Below are positions 32,724-41,295 of a stretch of DNA of 64,000 bases, in pieces. Numbering within the stretch: the stretch's first letter is position 1; every line of letters starts with the position of its first letter. The translations under genes were made by a program, and so were the position numbers. The notes beneath the pieces were generated by a model. The model was not told the DNA's origin and made no database searches. It saw only the letters and a list, made by a program, of their open reading frames with translations. The stretch lies in NCBI RefSeq assembly GCF_023701745.1, contig NZ_JAJOZB010000001.1:4931001-4995000 (forward strand). The letters are read 5' to 3'. The stretch is from Streptomyces sp. RKAG293 (lineage in GTDB: Bacteria; Actinomycetota; Actinomycetes; Streptomycetales; Streptomycetaceae).

Positions 32724-35123
32724 ATGGCGGGGCCACTTACCCCTCACACGCACGACATCGCTCAGGCACTGGCCGCCGGGCCGGTACTGACCGACGGCAA
32801 TCGGAATCTCGTACTGATCATCGTGGTCGTCGCACTGGCGGCACTGGCGCTCGCCGGAGTGCTGGTACGTCAAGTGCTCTCGGCGGACGAGGGCACCGAC
32901 GGCATGAAGCGCATCGCGGCCGCCGTGCAGGAAGGCGCGAACGCCTACCTGGCACGGCAGTTCCGTACGTTGGGGATCTTCGCCGTGGTGGCGTTCTTCC
33001 TGCTCATGCTGTTGCCTTCGGACAACACTTCGCAGCGAATCGGCCGTTCGGTGTTCTTCCTCGTGGGCGCCGTCTTCTCGGCGGTCACCGGTTATGTCGG
33101 CATGTGGCTGGCGGTGCGCGCCAATGTGCGCGTGGCGGCCGCCGCGCGGTCGGCCACCCCCGCGCCGGGGGAGCCGAAAGCGGATCTGACCGATGTCTCG
33201 CACCGCGCGATGAAGATCGCTTTCCGCACCGGTGGTGTGGTCGGCATGTTCACGGTGGGCCTCGGTCTGCTGGGTGCCTCGGTCGTCGTGCTCCTTTACA
33301 AGGCCGACGCGCCCAAGGTGCTGGAGGGATTCGGATTCGGCGCGGCCCTGCTCGCGATGTTCATGCGTGTCGGCGGCGGCATCTTCACCAAGGCCGCCGA
33401 CGTGGGCGCCGACCTGGTCGGCAAGGTCGAGAAGGGCATCCCCGAGGACGACCCGCGCAATGCCGCGACCATCGCGGACAACGTGGGCGACAACGTCGGT
33501 GACTGCGCCGGTATGGCCGCCGACCTCTTCGAGTCCTACGCCGTCACCCTGGTGGCCGCACTCATCCTGGGCAAAGTGACGTTCGGCGACGCCGGGCTCG
33601 CCTTCCCGCTGCTCATCCCCGCGATCGGCGTGCTCACCGCGATGGTCGGCATCTTCGCGGTCGCGCCGCGCCGCTCCGACCGCAGCGGGATGACCGCCAT
33701 CAACCGCGGCTTCTTCATCTCCGCCGTCATCTCCCTGGTGCTCGTCGCCGTGGCGGTCTACCTCTATCTGCCGGCCACCTACGCGGAGCTGAAGGGCGTC
33801 CCAACCGACATCGCCGGCCACCCGGGCGACCCGCGCGTCCTCGCGCTCGTCGCCGTCGCCATCGGCATCGTGCTCGCCGCGCTCATCCAGCAGCTCACCG
33901 GCTACTTCACCGAGACCAGCCGGCGTCCCGTCCAGGACATCGGCAAGTCCTCGCTGACCGGCGCGGCCACCGTGGTCCTCGCCGGCATCGCCATCGGCCT
34001 GGAGTCGGCGGTCTACTCGGCGGTGCTGATCGGGCTGTCGGTCTACGGGGCGTTCCTGCTCGGCGGCACCTCGGTGTGGCTCGCGCTGTTCGCCGTCGCG
34101 CTGGCCGGCACCGGCCTGCTCACCACCGTCGGCGTGATCGTGGCCATGGACACCTTCGGCCCGGTCTCCGACAACGCCCAGGGCATCGCGGAGATGTCCG
34201 GGGACGTGCACGGCGAGGGCGCCCAGGTGCTCACCGACCTGGACGCGGTCGGCAACACCACCAAGGCGATCACGAAGGGCATCGCCATCGCCACGGCGGT
34301 GCTCGCCGCGACCGCGCTCTTCGGCGCGTTCAAGGAGGCGATCGACACCGCTGTCGCGGGCGCCCACATCTCCACGTCGGACCTGCGATGGCTCAGCCTC
34401 GACATCTCGCAGCCGAACAACCTGTTCGGGCTGCTGCTCGGGGCGGCCGTGGTGTTCCTGTTCTCCGGCCTCGCCATCAACGCCGTCTCGCGTTCCGCGG
34501 GTTCGGTGGTCTACGAGGTGCGGCGGCAGTTCCGCGAACACCCCGGGATCATGGACGGCACCGAGCTGCCGGAGTACGGCAAGGTGGTCGACATCTGCAC
34601 GAAGGACGCGCTGCGCGAGCTGACCACCCCCGGTCTGCTCGCCGTCCTCGCGCCCATCGCGGTCGGCTTCTCCCTCGGCGTCGGCTCGCTCGCCTCGTAC
34701 CTGGCGGGCGCGATCGGCACCGGCACCCTGATGGCGGTGTTCCTCGCCAACTCCGGTGGCGCCTGGGACAACGCCAAGAAGCTGGTCGAGGACGGAAACC
34801 ACGGCGGCAAGGGCAGCGAGGCGCATGCCGCGACCGTCATCGGTGACACCGTCGGCGACCCGTTCAAGGACACCGCAGGACCGGCGATCAACCCGCTGCT
34901 CAAGGTCATGAACCTGGTGGCGCTGCTGATCGCCCCGGCGGTGGTGAAGTTCTCGTACGGCGACGACGCGAACCTCGGGGTCCGCATCACGGTGGCGGTG
35001 GTCTCGATCGCCGTCATCGTCGGCGCGGTCTACAACTCCAAGCGACGTGGCATCGCGATGGGTGACGACAACAACAACGCGCCGACGCCGGAACGCTCGG
35101 CCGATCCGGCGTCGGTCTCCTGA
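32724..35123 (+). CDS. hppA: Membrane-bound proton-translocating pyrophosphatase
   Basis: The 799-residue enzyme hydrolyses pyrophosphate to pump protons; about 16 membrane helices. Active-site motifs: FTKAADVGADLVGKVEKGIPEDDPRNAATIADNVGDNVGDCAGMAADLFES (read in pieces), DNAQGIAEMSG and SGGAWDNAKKLVEDG. The segment GNTTKAITKG carries Lys where K+-dependent enzymes have Ala, which marks the K+-independent proton-pumping class. ATG 32724 has AAGGAGGA 3-4 bases upstream, a very strong site. It ends before a 17-bp terminator. The C-terminal ~20 residues are Asp/Asn/Pro-rich. Confidence 0.96.
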   Translation: MAGPLTPHTHDIAQALAAGPVLTDGNRNLVLIIVVVALAALALAGVLVRQVLSADEGTDGMKRIAAAVQEGANAYLARQFRTLGIFAVVAFFLLMLLPSDNTSQRIGRSVFFLVGAVFSAVTGYVGMWLAVRANVRVAAAARSATPAPGEPKADLTDVSHRAMKIAFRTGGVVGMFTVGLGLLGASVVVLLYKADAPKVLEGFGFGAALLAMFMRVGGGIFTKAADVGADLVGKVEKGIPEDDPRNAATIADNVGDNVGDCAGMAADLFESYAVTLVAALILGKVTFGDAGLAFPLLIPAIGVLTAMVGIFAVAPRRSDRSGMTAINRGFFISAVISLVLVAVAVYLYLPATYAELKGVPTDIAGHPGDPRVLALVAVAIGIVLAALIQQLTGYFTETSRRPVQDIGKSSLTGAATVVLAGIAIGLESAVYSAVLIGLSVYGAFLLGGTSVWLALFAVALAGTGLLTTVGVIVAMDTFGPVSDNAQGIAEMSGDVHGEGAQVLTDLDAVGNTTKAITKGIAIATAVLAATALFGAFKEAIDTAVAGAHISTSDLRWLSLDISQPNNLFGLLLGAAVVFLFSGLAINAVSRSAGSVVYEVRRQFREHPGIMDGTELPEYGKVVDICTKDALRELTTPGLLAVLAPIAVGFSLGVGSLASYLAGAIGTGTLMAVFLANSGGAWDNAKKLVEDGNHGGKGSEAHAATVIGDTVGDPFKDTAGPAINPLLKVMNLVALLIAPAVVKFSYGDDANLGVRITVAVVSIAVIVGAVYNSKRRGIAMGDDNNNAPTPERSADPASVS

Positions 35124-35166
35124 CCGGGATCCACTGATCCGGATCAGGACCGACGGCACGTCAGAA

Positions 35167-35205
35167 CGGCGGCGGGCGGCACCTTTTGGGTGCCGCCCGC
35201 CGCCG
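35167..35205 (+). terminator. Strong terminator after hppA
   Basis: A perfect 17-base stem (35167-35183 and 35189-35205) with loop TTTTG, 43 bases after the stop codon. Confidence 0.88.
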
Positions 35206-35342
35206 TGCGCGAGTGTACCGACACCGGCCGATCCTTGGTGCAAATGGCTTCAATAGGGGATGAATCTTCCTTCGGACTCGTGGTCGACACCCATTTGGCG
35301 TGTAAGTTCCGGGGCCGTAGAGCCATGGAAGGGACACAACCG

Positions 35343-35900
35343 GTGAAGAAGAAGCTCGTGGGCGCGCTGTCCGGTGCCGCTCTGCTCCTTGCGTTGACGG
35401 GATGCAGCAGCGACGACTCGAACGACAAGCTGGACGCCTGGGCGAAGACCGTCTGCGACCAGGCCTCGGCACAGACCCAGAAGATCAACGACGCGAACAC
35501 GGCCATCACGAAGGTCGACAAGAACGGCAAGCCGGCGGATGTGAAGGCGGCGGACTCCGCGGCCTTCCAGCAGATCTCCCAGGCGTACGCGTCCCTCGCC
35601 GTCATCGTGGGCAAGGCCGGGGCGCCACCCGTCGACAACGGCACGGAGCAGCAGAAGAACGCGGTCGCCGACCTCACCAAGGCGTCGGTCGCCTACGCGG
35701 CGGTGAAGACCACGGTCGACAAGCTCGACACGGCGGACCAGGCGAAGTTCGCCGACGGCCTCACCGTGGCCTCGGCCGCGGCCGACAAGGCCAACAAGAC
35801 CGCGGAGACGGCTCTCAACACCCTGCGCGAGGGTGAGGTCGGCAAGGCGATGGCCAACCAGCCCGGCTGCAAGACCGGAGCCTCACCGTCGGCCACCTGA
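35343..35900 (+). CDS. Small secreted lipoprotein
   Basis: The 185-residue product has signal peptide MKKKLVGALSGAALLLALTGC with a textbook lipobox (LTGC) and a Ser/Asp linker. The rest is a helical Ala/Lys/Asp/Thr-rich domain with one Cys pair (KTVCDQ and QPGCKT) likely to form a disulfide. It is the orthologue of the small secreted protein between hppA and the methyltransferase gene in other Streptomyces. Function unknown. GTG 35343 has AAGGGA about 8 bases upstream; the alternative ATG 35325 would add residues before the signal peptide. The 219-base gap to hppA contains the terminator and a presumptive promoter. Confidence 0.85.
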   Translation: MKKKLVGALSGAALLLALTGCSSDDSNDKLDAWAKTVCDQASAQTQKINDANTAITKVDKNGKPADVKAADSAAFQQISQAYASLAVIVGKAGAPPVDNGTEQQKNAVADLTKASVAYAAVKTTVDKLDTADQAKFADGLTVASAAADKANKTAETALNTLREGEVGKAMANQPGCKTGASPSAT

Positions 35901-35917
35901 CCGGGACCGGCGACCGG

Positions 35918-35996
35918 ACCGGCGACATGACGCATTGACCGGACCGGCGACCCCGACCGGCGACATGACGCGTTGACCGGACCGGCGACATGACGC
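35918..35996. repeat. Three copies of a 16-bp repeat
   Basis: ACCGGCGACATGACGC occurs at 35918-35933, 35956-35971 and 35981-35996, separated by shorter fragments of the same unit (GACCGGACCGGCGAC). The block directly follows the lipoprotein stop. Confidence 0.9.
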
Positions 35997-36033
35997 GCCC
36001 GGCGCGTCCCTGACCCGATCCGAGGATCCGACA

Positions 36034-36066
36034 CGGCCCGGCACCCCTCCGGGGGGCGCCGGGCCG
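36034..36066 (+). terminator. Hairpin terminator after the lipoprotein gene
   Basis: Arms CGGCCCGGC (36034-36042) and GCCGGGCCG (36058-36066) continue after one mismatch into CCCC/GGGG. Confidence 0.7.
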
Positions 36067-36078
36067 CGCTCGGTCCGC

Positions 36079-36084
36079 GACAAT
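36079..36084 (+). promoter_or_regulatory. -10-like hexamer (GACAAT), leaderless promoter
   Basis: GACAAT ends 6 bases before the GTG at 36091 of the methyltransferase gene. Confidence 0.4.
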
Positions 36085-36090
36085 GGGGGC

Positions 36091-37620
36091 GTGAGTACCC
36101 CGCCCCTCTCCAAAGCCCCGCCCCTCCCCGCCCCGGACCACGCGGAACAGCTGCGTGACGCCCTGCGGGCCGCCGCCTTCACCGCCGACGGCTGCCTCGA
36201 TCTGCTCGGCGCCACCGCCTACGCGGCCCTGTCCCGGGCCGAGACCGTGCCCGCGCTGCGCGCCACGCGCGGCGGCAGCCCGCTGGAGTCGCTGGTGCGG
36301 CTCTTCCTGCTGCAGCGGCCGGTGACCCACGAGCGGCTGCGCGCCGCGCTGCCCGTCGACGTGTGCCTCGCCGACGGCTGGCTGGTCAGGGACGGCGACG
36401 AGCTGCGCGCCACCGTGGACGTACGCCCGTACGCCGGGGACGGCGGCGAGGACTGGTGGATCGTCTCCGACCTCGGCTGCGCCGTCGGCGGGGCCGGCGG
36501 CATCGGCACGGCGCCCGGCGTGGACCGGGCCGATCTGGTGCTGGGCGTCGGAGGGGCCTCCACGACGCTCGCGGGCCTCACCGTCCGCGACCCGGCGGGC
36601 TCCGCGCTCGACCTCGGCACCGGCTCAGGCGTCCAGGCGCTGCACGCCTCCCGGCACGCCACCCGCGTCACCGCGACCGATGTGAACGCCCGCGCCCTGC
36701 ACTTCGCGCGGCTCACCCTCGCGCTCTCCGGCGCGCCGGAGGCCGATCTGCGGCAGGGCAGCCTCTTCGAGCCGGTCGGCGAGGACCGCTTCGACCTGAT
36801 CGTGTCCAACCCGCCGTTCGTCATCTCCCCGGCGGGCCGCTTCACGTACCGCGACGGCGGGATGCGGGGCGACGACCTGTGCCGCACCCTCGTCCAGCAG
36901 TCCGCCGCGCACCTCAACGACGGCGGCTACTGCCAGCTCCTCGCCAACTGGCAGCACACCGAGGGCGAGGACTGGCGGGAGCGGCTGGCCGGCTGGGTGC
37001 CGCGCGGCTGCGACGCCTGGATCGTGCAGCGCGAGGTCCAGGACATCACCCAGTACGCCGAGCTGTGGCTGCGCGACGGCGGTGACCACCGCGACGACCC
37101 CGAGCGGTACGCGGCCCGCTACGACGCCTGGCTGGACGAGTTCGAGCAGCGCAAGGTCAAGGGCATCGGCTTCGGCTGGATCACCCTCCGCAAGTCCGGC
37201 TCCGACCGGCCGGCGATCACCGCCGAGGAATGGCCGCACCCCGTGGAGCAGCCGCTCGGCGCGCACATCAAGGACTGGTTCGTCCGCCAGGACTTCCTGC
37301 GCACGCACGACGACGCGGCGCTGCTGGAGGCGCGCTTCCGGCTCGCCGACGAGGTGGTGCAGGAGCAGGTGGGCCTGCCGGGCGCCGAGGACCCGGAGCA
37401 CGTGGTGCTGCGCGCCAACCGCGGTATGCGGCGCGCCACCAAGGTCGACACGGTGGGCGCGGGCTTCGCGGGCGTGTGCGACGGGACGCTGCCGGCCGGC
37501 CGGATCCTCGACGCCATCGCGCAGCTGCTGGGGGAGGACCCGGTGATACTGCGCGACCGGACGCCGGAATCGATCCGGCTCCTCGTCGAGCAGGGGTTCC
37601 TGGACCCGGTGGACAACTGA
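36091..37620 (+). CDS. Class I SAM-dependent methyltransferase, PrmC-like core
   Basis: The 509-residue protein has an N-terminal helical/winged region (about 1-150), then a Rossmann methyltransferase: DLGTGSGVQALHASRHA (motif I), ATDVNARALHFARL (acidic loop), and DLIVSNPPFVISP. That SNPPF motif is the NPPY-type catalytic loop used by N-methyltransferases acting on glutamine or adenine. The C-terminal third is unique to the actinobacterial family. The substrate is unknown, with protein glutamine or nucleic-acid adenine as candidates. GTG 36091 fits leaderless expression. Confidence 0.88.
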   Translation: MSTPPLSKAPPLPAPDHAEQLRDALRAAAFTADGCLDLLGATAYAALSRAETVPALRATRGGSPLESLVRLFLLQRPVTHERLRAALPVDVCLADGWLVRDGDELRATVDVRPYAGDGGEDWWIVSDLGCAVGGAGGIGTAPGVDRADLVLGVGGASTTLAGLTVRDPAGSALDLGTGSGVQALHASRHATRVTATDVNARALHFARLTLALSGAPEADLRQGSLFEPVGEDRFDLIVSNPPFVISPAGRFTYRDGGMRGDDLCRTLVQQSAAHLNDGGYCQLLANWQHTEGEDWRERLAGWVPRGCDAWIVQREVQDITQYAELWLRDGGDHRDDPERYAARYDAWLDEFEQRKVKGIGFGWITLRKSGSDRPAITAEEWPHPVEQPLGAHIKDWFVRQDFLRTHDDAALLEARFRLADEVVQEQVGLPGAEDPEHVVLRANRGMRRATKVDTVGAGFAGVCDGTLPAGRILDAIAQLLGEDPVILRDRTPESIRLLVEQGFLDPVDN

Positions 37621-37722
37621 CCGGAGCCCATCGGGCACTGGTGCGCGCCGGACACACCTCGGCCCGCTCCCGAGCGGAGTACGGAGAGCGGGCCGAGGCG
37701 GGGCGATCAGCGGGGCCGGGGA

Positions 37723-37986
37723 CTAGCCCTGCAGCACACGACCGTTGGAGTCGGTGCGGTCCTTGCTGGTGAAGAAGATGATGGCGTCGATGAACGACCA
37801 GATGCCGCAGCCGCCGAGGGTGAACAGCTGGCCGAGGGCCATGCCCGTGTGGCCGGTGTAGAAGCGCCCGATGCCGAGGGTGCCGAGGAAGAGCTGCAGC
37901 AGACCCGCGGTGATCTTGGACTTGTCCGACAGCGGACGACCCTGCGGGTCGTAACCGAACGGGGCGTCGGGCGTGGGCGTGGCCAT
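37723..37986 (-). CDS. TM2-domain membrane protein, short form
   Basis: The 87-residue product begins with a short hydrophilic part (FGYDPQGRPLSDKSKITAGLL) and continues as a TM2 domain. It is two helices around LGTLGIGRFYTGHTGMALGQLFTLGGCGIWSFIDAIIFF with the conserved GRFYTG and GCGIW, ending DSNGRVLQG. ATG 37986 has AAGGAG 7 bases upstream. A paralogue with the same C-terminus lies at 38534. Function unknown. Confidence 0.88.
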   Translation of the reverse strand: MATPTPDAPFGYDPQGRPLSDKSKITAGLLQLFLGTLGIGRFYTGHTGMALGQLFTLGGCGIWSFIDAIIFFTSKDRTDSNGRVLQG

Positions 37987-38130
37987 GGATGGCTCCTTGC
38001 GTTGGGGACGAAACACCAAAGGGACGTGCGTAGGTGCCCCGCCCCCGATGCGTGGCCTGATCCTGGCAGCAACGCCTGTCGGGAGTCACATCATTTGACC
38101 GGACTTCATGAAAACGTGATCAGAGGTGTG

Positions 38131-38541
38131 CTAGTTGATGTTCCGCAGTACACCCCAGACCAGCGCCCCCGCGATGAGGACCGCCTGGTACCGGCCCGGG
38201 ATCACCGGCCGGTACGTCCGGCCGCGCAGCCCCTCCGCGAGCCAGCGGCCGTAGAGGAACAGGCCCACCGGCGCGAGTACGAACAGGGCGGCGTTGTCAT
38301 GGAATGCGCCGGGCACATCACCATGCATCAGGTCATAGACCATGCGCGTCGCACCGCACCCGGGACAGAGCAGCCCGGTCGCCCAGTTGAACGGGCAGCG
38401 CGGCAACAGGTGCCCCGGTTCGTGCGGGTTGGTCGTCCAGAGGTACCCGGCGCCCGCGAGGAGCGTGAGCGGGACCGAGGCCGGGTGCGAGACGAGGCGC
38501 CGCACCCGGCCGGCGGTCGGCCGCAGTCGGGTTTCAGCCAC
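38131..38541 (-). CDS. DUF2752 membrane protein
   Basis: The 136-residue product has the family signature NPHEPGHLLPRCPFNWATGLLCPGCGATRMVYDLMHGD, with CPF, CPGCG and TR. Three membrane helices flank it (about 22-40, 82-100, 115-132). The CxxC may bind a metal or form a disulfide. Function unknown. GTG 38541 overlaps the end of the upstream TM2 gene by 8 bases, so the two are coupled, and the short TM2 gene follows 144 bases later on the same strand. Confidence 0.88.
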   Translation of the reverse strand: MAETRLRPTAGRVRRLVSHPASVPLTLLAGAGYLWTTNPHEPGHLLPRCPFNWATGLLCPGCGATRMVYDLMHGDVPGAFHDNAALFVLAPVGLFLYGRWLAEGLRGRTYRPVIPGRYQAVLIAGALVWGVLRNIN

Positions 38542-38986
38542 GCAGGACGCGACCCTGCGAGTCGGTGTTGTTGTTGCCGGTCAGCAGGATGATGCCGTCG
38601 ATCAGCGACCAGATGCCGCAGCCGCCGAGCGTGAAGAGCTGGCCGAGCGCCATGCCGATGTGGCCGGTGTAGAACCGGCCCACGCCGAAGCCGCCCAGGA
38701 ACAGCGAGAGCAGCCCCGCCGTCACCTTCGACTTGTCGGAGTACGGGCGGCCGTAGGGGTCGTAGCCGTACGGGGCGGCCGGGTCGCCGGTGTACGCGCC
38801 GGGCTGCGCGTAGCCGGGCTGCATGCCCGGCTGCTGCGGGTAGCCGTAACCGGGCTGGCCGCCGGCCGGCTGGCCGTACGGGTTCTGCGGGGGCTGCTGC
38901 GGCTGGCCGTACTGCGGGTAGCCGTATGCCGCGCCCGGCTGCTGCTGCGGGTCCTGCGGCTGGCCGTACGGGTTCTGGTCGGACAT
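38534..38986 (-). CDS. TM2-domain membrane protein with disordered N-terminus
   Basis: The 150-residue product's first ~65 residues are a Tyr/Gln/Pro/Gly-rich repeat (NPYGQP units), typical of intrinsically disordered Streptomyces membrane proteins. The TM2 domain follows (SKVTAGLLSLFLGGFGVGRFYTGHIGMALGQLFTLGGCGIWSLIDGI in pieces), closely matching the short paralogue at 37723. ATG 38986; GGGGAG lies about 10 bases upstream. The divergent partner is the ArsR-type regulator. Confidence 0.88.
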   Translation of the reverse strand: MSDQNPYGQPQDPQQQPGAAYGYPQYGQPQQPPQNPYGQPAGGQPGYGYPQQPGMQPGYAQPGAYTGDPAAPYGYDPYGRPYSDKSKVTAGLLSLFLGGFGVGRFYTGHIGMALGQLFTLGGCGIWSLIDGIILLTGNNNTDSQGRVLRG

Positions 38987-39103
38987 GGCGGGTGGCTCCC
39001 CCTGCTGAGAAACGTCGGGCGTCGGACACATCGTTTTTCGGTCGACGCCGCACATCTTTCCAGCTCGCCCGAGTGCACGTCCCGCCCGGGGCAGAATGCG
39101 AGG

Positions 39104-40102
39104 GTGATCCGCATAGAACTCGACGAGGCGTCGCTCGGCCGCACACGCATCGCCATGAGTCCCCTGTGGGACGCGTTCTGCAGCCTCCACCTGGCGAAGC
39201 CGGGCCGGGAGCCGTCCTGGCCGTACCGGAAATGGGTCGGCCGGGCCCGGCACGTCCTGGCGTCCGACGACCGGACGGAACCGCTGCGCGCCCTGCTGGA
39301 CGGCCCGCTCGGCTTCCCCGACTTCATGCTGCCGCGGCCGCTCGGCACCAGCTCGGTCGAGGCGGAACTGGACGTGCTGCGGGCCACCACGGGCGAAACG
39401 GTGCGGCTGCAGATCGCCGAGCACTTCCCCGACGGGCTGCCCGAGCTGTACCGCCCCTACCTCGACGATCCGCGCCGCGCCTGCGGCGAGCTCGCCGACG
39501 CCTACGCCGCCTACTGGTACGCCGTCCTCGAACCGCACTGGCCGGTCATGCGCCGGCTGGTCGAGGACGAGGTCCTCATCCGGGCCCGGACGTTCGCCAC
39601 CGAGGGCGTCGACGCGCTCTTCGCCGGCCTGGAGGCCCGCGCCCGCTGGAACCCGCCGGTCCTGGAACTGACCAAGCACATCGAGGCCGACTACCGGGCG
39701 GGGGAGCGCAGTCTGCTGCTGGTGCCGCTGGTCTTCGCCGAGGGCTGCCGGTTGTACTCCACCGACGACCCGGGCGTCATGGCCGTCTCCTTCCAGGCCC
39801 GCGGCGCGGGCGCGCTGCGCGACGAGCCCGAGGAGCGCACCGACGACCGGCTCGGCGCGCTGCTCGGGCGCGGGCGGGCGACCGTGCTGCGGGAGTTGGC
39901 CGCGCCGCTCACCACGGCCGGCCTCGCCGACCGGCTGGGGCTGGCGCCCTCGACGGTCTCGGAGCACCTGTCCGTGCTCGCCGAGGCCGACGTCGTCAGC
40001 CGCCACCGGGTCGGCCGCAGCGTCTACTACCAGCTCACGGACACCGGCCGGGCGCTGCTCGCGCTGCTCAGCGGGGAGAACGTGCTCCAAGCGGTCTCCT
40101 GA
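39104..40102 (+). CDS. ArsR-family regulator with DUF5937-like N-terminus
   Basis: The 332-residue product's N-terminal two thirds (MIRIELDEASLGRTRIAMSPLWDAF...) is the DUF5937 type. The C-terminal winged HTH reads VLRELAAPLTTAGLADRLGLAPSTVSEHLSVLAEADVVSRHRVGRSVYYQLT. Such regulators usually control an adjacent transporter, and an ABC exporter starts 101 bases downstream. GTG 39104 follows the hexamer CAGAAT by 6 bases, so it is probably leaderless. The effector is unknown. Confidence 0.85.
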   Translation: MIRIELDEASLGRTRIAMSPLWDAFCSLHLAKPGREPSWPYRKWVGRARHVLASDDRTEPLRALLDGPLGFPDFMLPRPLGTSSVEAELDVLRATTGETVRLQIAEHFPDGLPELYRPYLDDPRRACGELADAYAAYWYAVLEPHWPVMRRLVEDEVLIRARTFATEGVDALFAGLEARARWNPPVLELTKHIEADYRAGERSLLLVPLVFAEGCRLYSTDDPGVMAVSFQARGAGALRDEPEERTDDRLGALLGRGRATVLRELAAPLTTAGLADRLGLAPSTVSEHLSVLAEADVVSRHRVGRSVYYQLTDTGRALLALLSGENVLQAVS

Positions 40103-40190
40103 CGCCCGGGCCCCCGGCCGGCCGTGACCGGCGGAACGGGTGACGATTCGGGGGCCACCGAATCAGTCGCCGGCGCCCGCCCCCGCTTCG

Positions 40191-40196
40191 TAGCGT
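40191..40196 (+). promoter_or_regulatory. -10 hexamer of leaderless promoter (TAGCGT)
   Basis: TAGCGT ends 7 bases before ATG 40204 of the ABC ATPase gene; no ribosome-binding site is present. Confidence 0.45.
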
Positions 40197-40203
40197 CGCC
40201 CGC

Positions 40204-41295
40204 ATGCTGGCAATCGACGCGCACGAGCTGCGGCGCACCTACCGTTCCCGCACCGGATGGCTGCGCCCGCGCACCACCGAGACCGAGGCCGTCCGCGGAG
40301 TCACCTTCCAGGTGCGGCGCGGTGAGCTGTTCGGGCTGCTCGGCCCCAACGGCGCGGGCAAGACCACCACCATCAAGATGCTCAACACGCTGCTGCTGCC
40401 CACCGGCGGCGCGGCCCGGGTCCTCGGCCATGACGTGGCCACCGACCCCGTCGCCGTACGCCGCAGGATCGGCTACGTCTTCGGCGGCGACCGAGGTCTG
40501 TACGAGCGCCTCTCCGCACTCGACAACCTCCGCTACTTCGCCGAGCTGTACGGCGTCGAACCCCGTGAGCAGAAGCGCCGGATCGCCGAACTCCTCGACC
40601 TCACCGGGCTGACCGGGCGCGAACGCGAACGCGTCGAGGGGTACTCGCGCGGAATGCGCCAGCGGCTGCACATCGCCCGCGGGCTGCTGCACCGGCCCGA
40701 GGTGCTGTTCCTCGACGAGCCGTCGATCGGCGTCGACCCGGTCGCCGCCCGCGAACTGCGCCGCACCGTCGCGGACCTGCGGGCGGGCGGCACGACCGTG
40801 CTGCTCACCACCCACTACATGGCCGAGGCCGACGAGTTGTGCGACCGCATCGCCGTCATCGCGGGCGGTGAGATCCGCGCGCTCGACACCCCGGAGCGGC
40901 TGAAGACGCGCGTCCAGGAGCGCGCGGTCACCGAGATCGAGGCGTACGGGGCGGCCGAGGAGCAGCTGGCGGGAATCCGGGCGCTGCCGGGCGTACGCGG
41001 TGTCGCCGTCGAGGACCGCGGCCATGTCCAGGTGCTGACCGTCCAGGCGGAACGCGACGCGGATCTGCACGGGCCCGTGCTCGGGGCCCTCGACGGTGTC
41101 CGCCTCGGCCGGATCACCAGCCGCGAACCCACACTGGAGGACGCCTACGTGGCGATCGTGGAGGGAGCCGCCGCCCACGCCGCCGCCCACGACGCGACCG
41201 CCCACGAACGCGCCGCCCACGAAACCGCGGGCACCCACGAAACGCCGCTCCCGGAGACGGCCGCCGAAACGCCGCTCCCCGAGGTGGCCGCGTGA
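40204..41295 (+). CDS. ABC transporter ATP-binding protein, DrrA type
   Basis: The 363-residue product has Walker A GPNGAGKTTT, the Q-loop region GYVFGGDRGLYERLS, signature YSRGMRQRL and Walker B VLFLDEPSIGVDP. The switch His is in LLTTHYMAEADELCDR. The C-terminal part resembles DrrA-type exporters of drugs and lipids. The last ~45 residues are an Ala/His/Thr repeat (HAAAHDATAHERAAHET). It heads a three-gene exporter operon, and its stop overlaps the first permease. Confidence 0.92.
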   Translation: MLAIDAHELRRTYRSRTGWLRPRTTETEAVRGVTFQVRRGELFGLLGPNGAGKTTTIKMLNTLLLPTGGAARVLGHDVATDPVAVRRRIGYVFGGDRGLYERLSALDNLRYFAELYGVEPREQKRRIAELLDLTGLTGRERERVEGYSRGMRQRLHIARGLLHRPEVLFLDEPSIGVDPVAARELRRTVADLRAGGTTVLLTTHYMAEADELCDRIAVIAGGEIRALDTPERLKTRVQERAVTEIEAYGAAEEQLAGIRALPGVRGVAVEDRGHVQVLTVQAERDADLHGPVLGALDGVRLGRITSREPTLEDAYVAIVEGAAAHAAAHDATAHERAAHETAGTHETPLPETAAETPLPEVAA

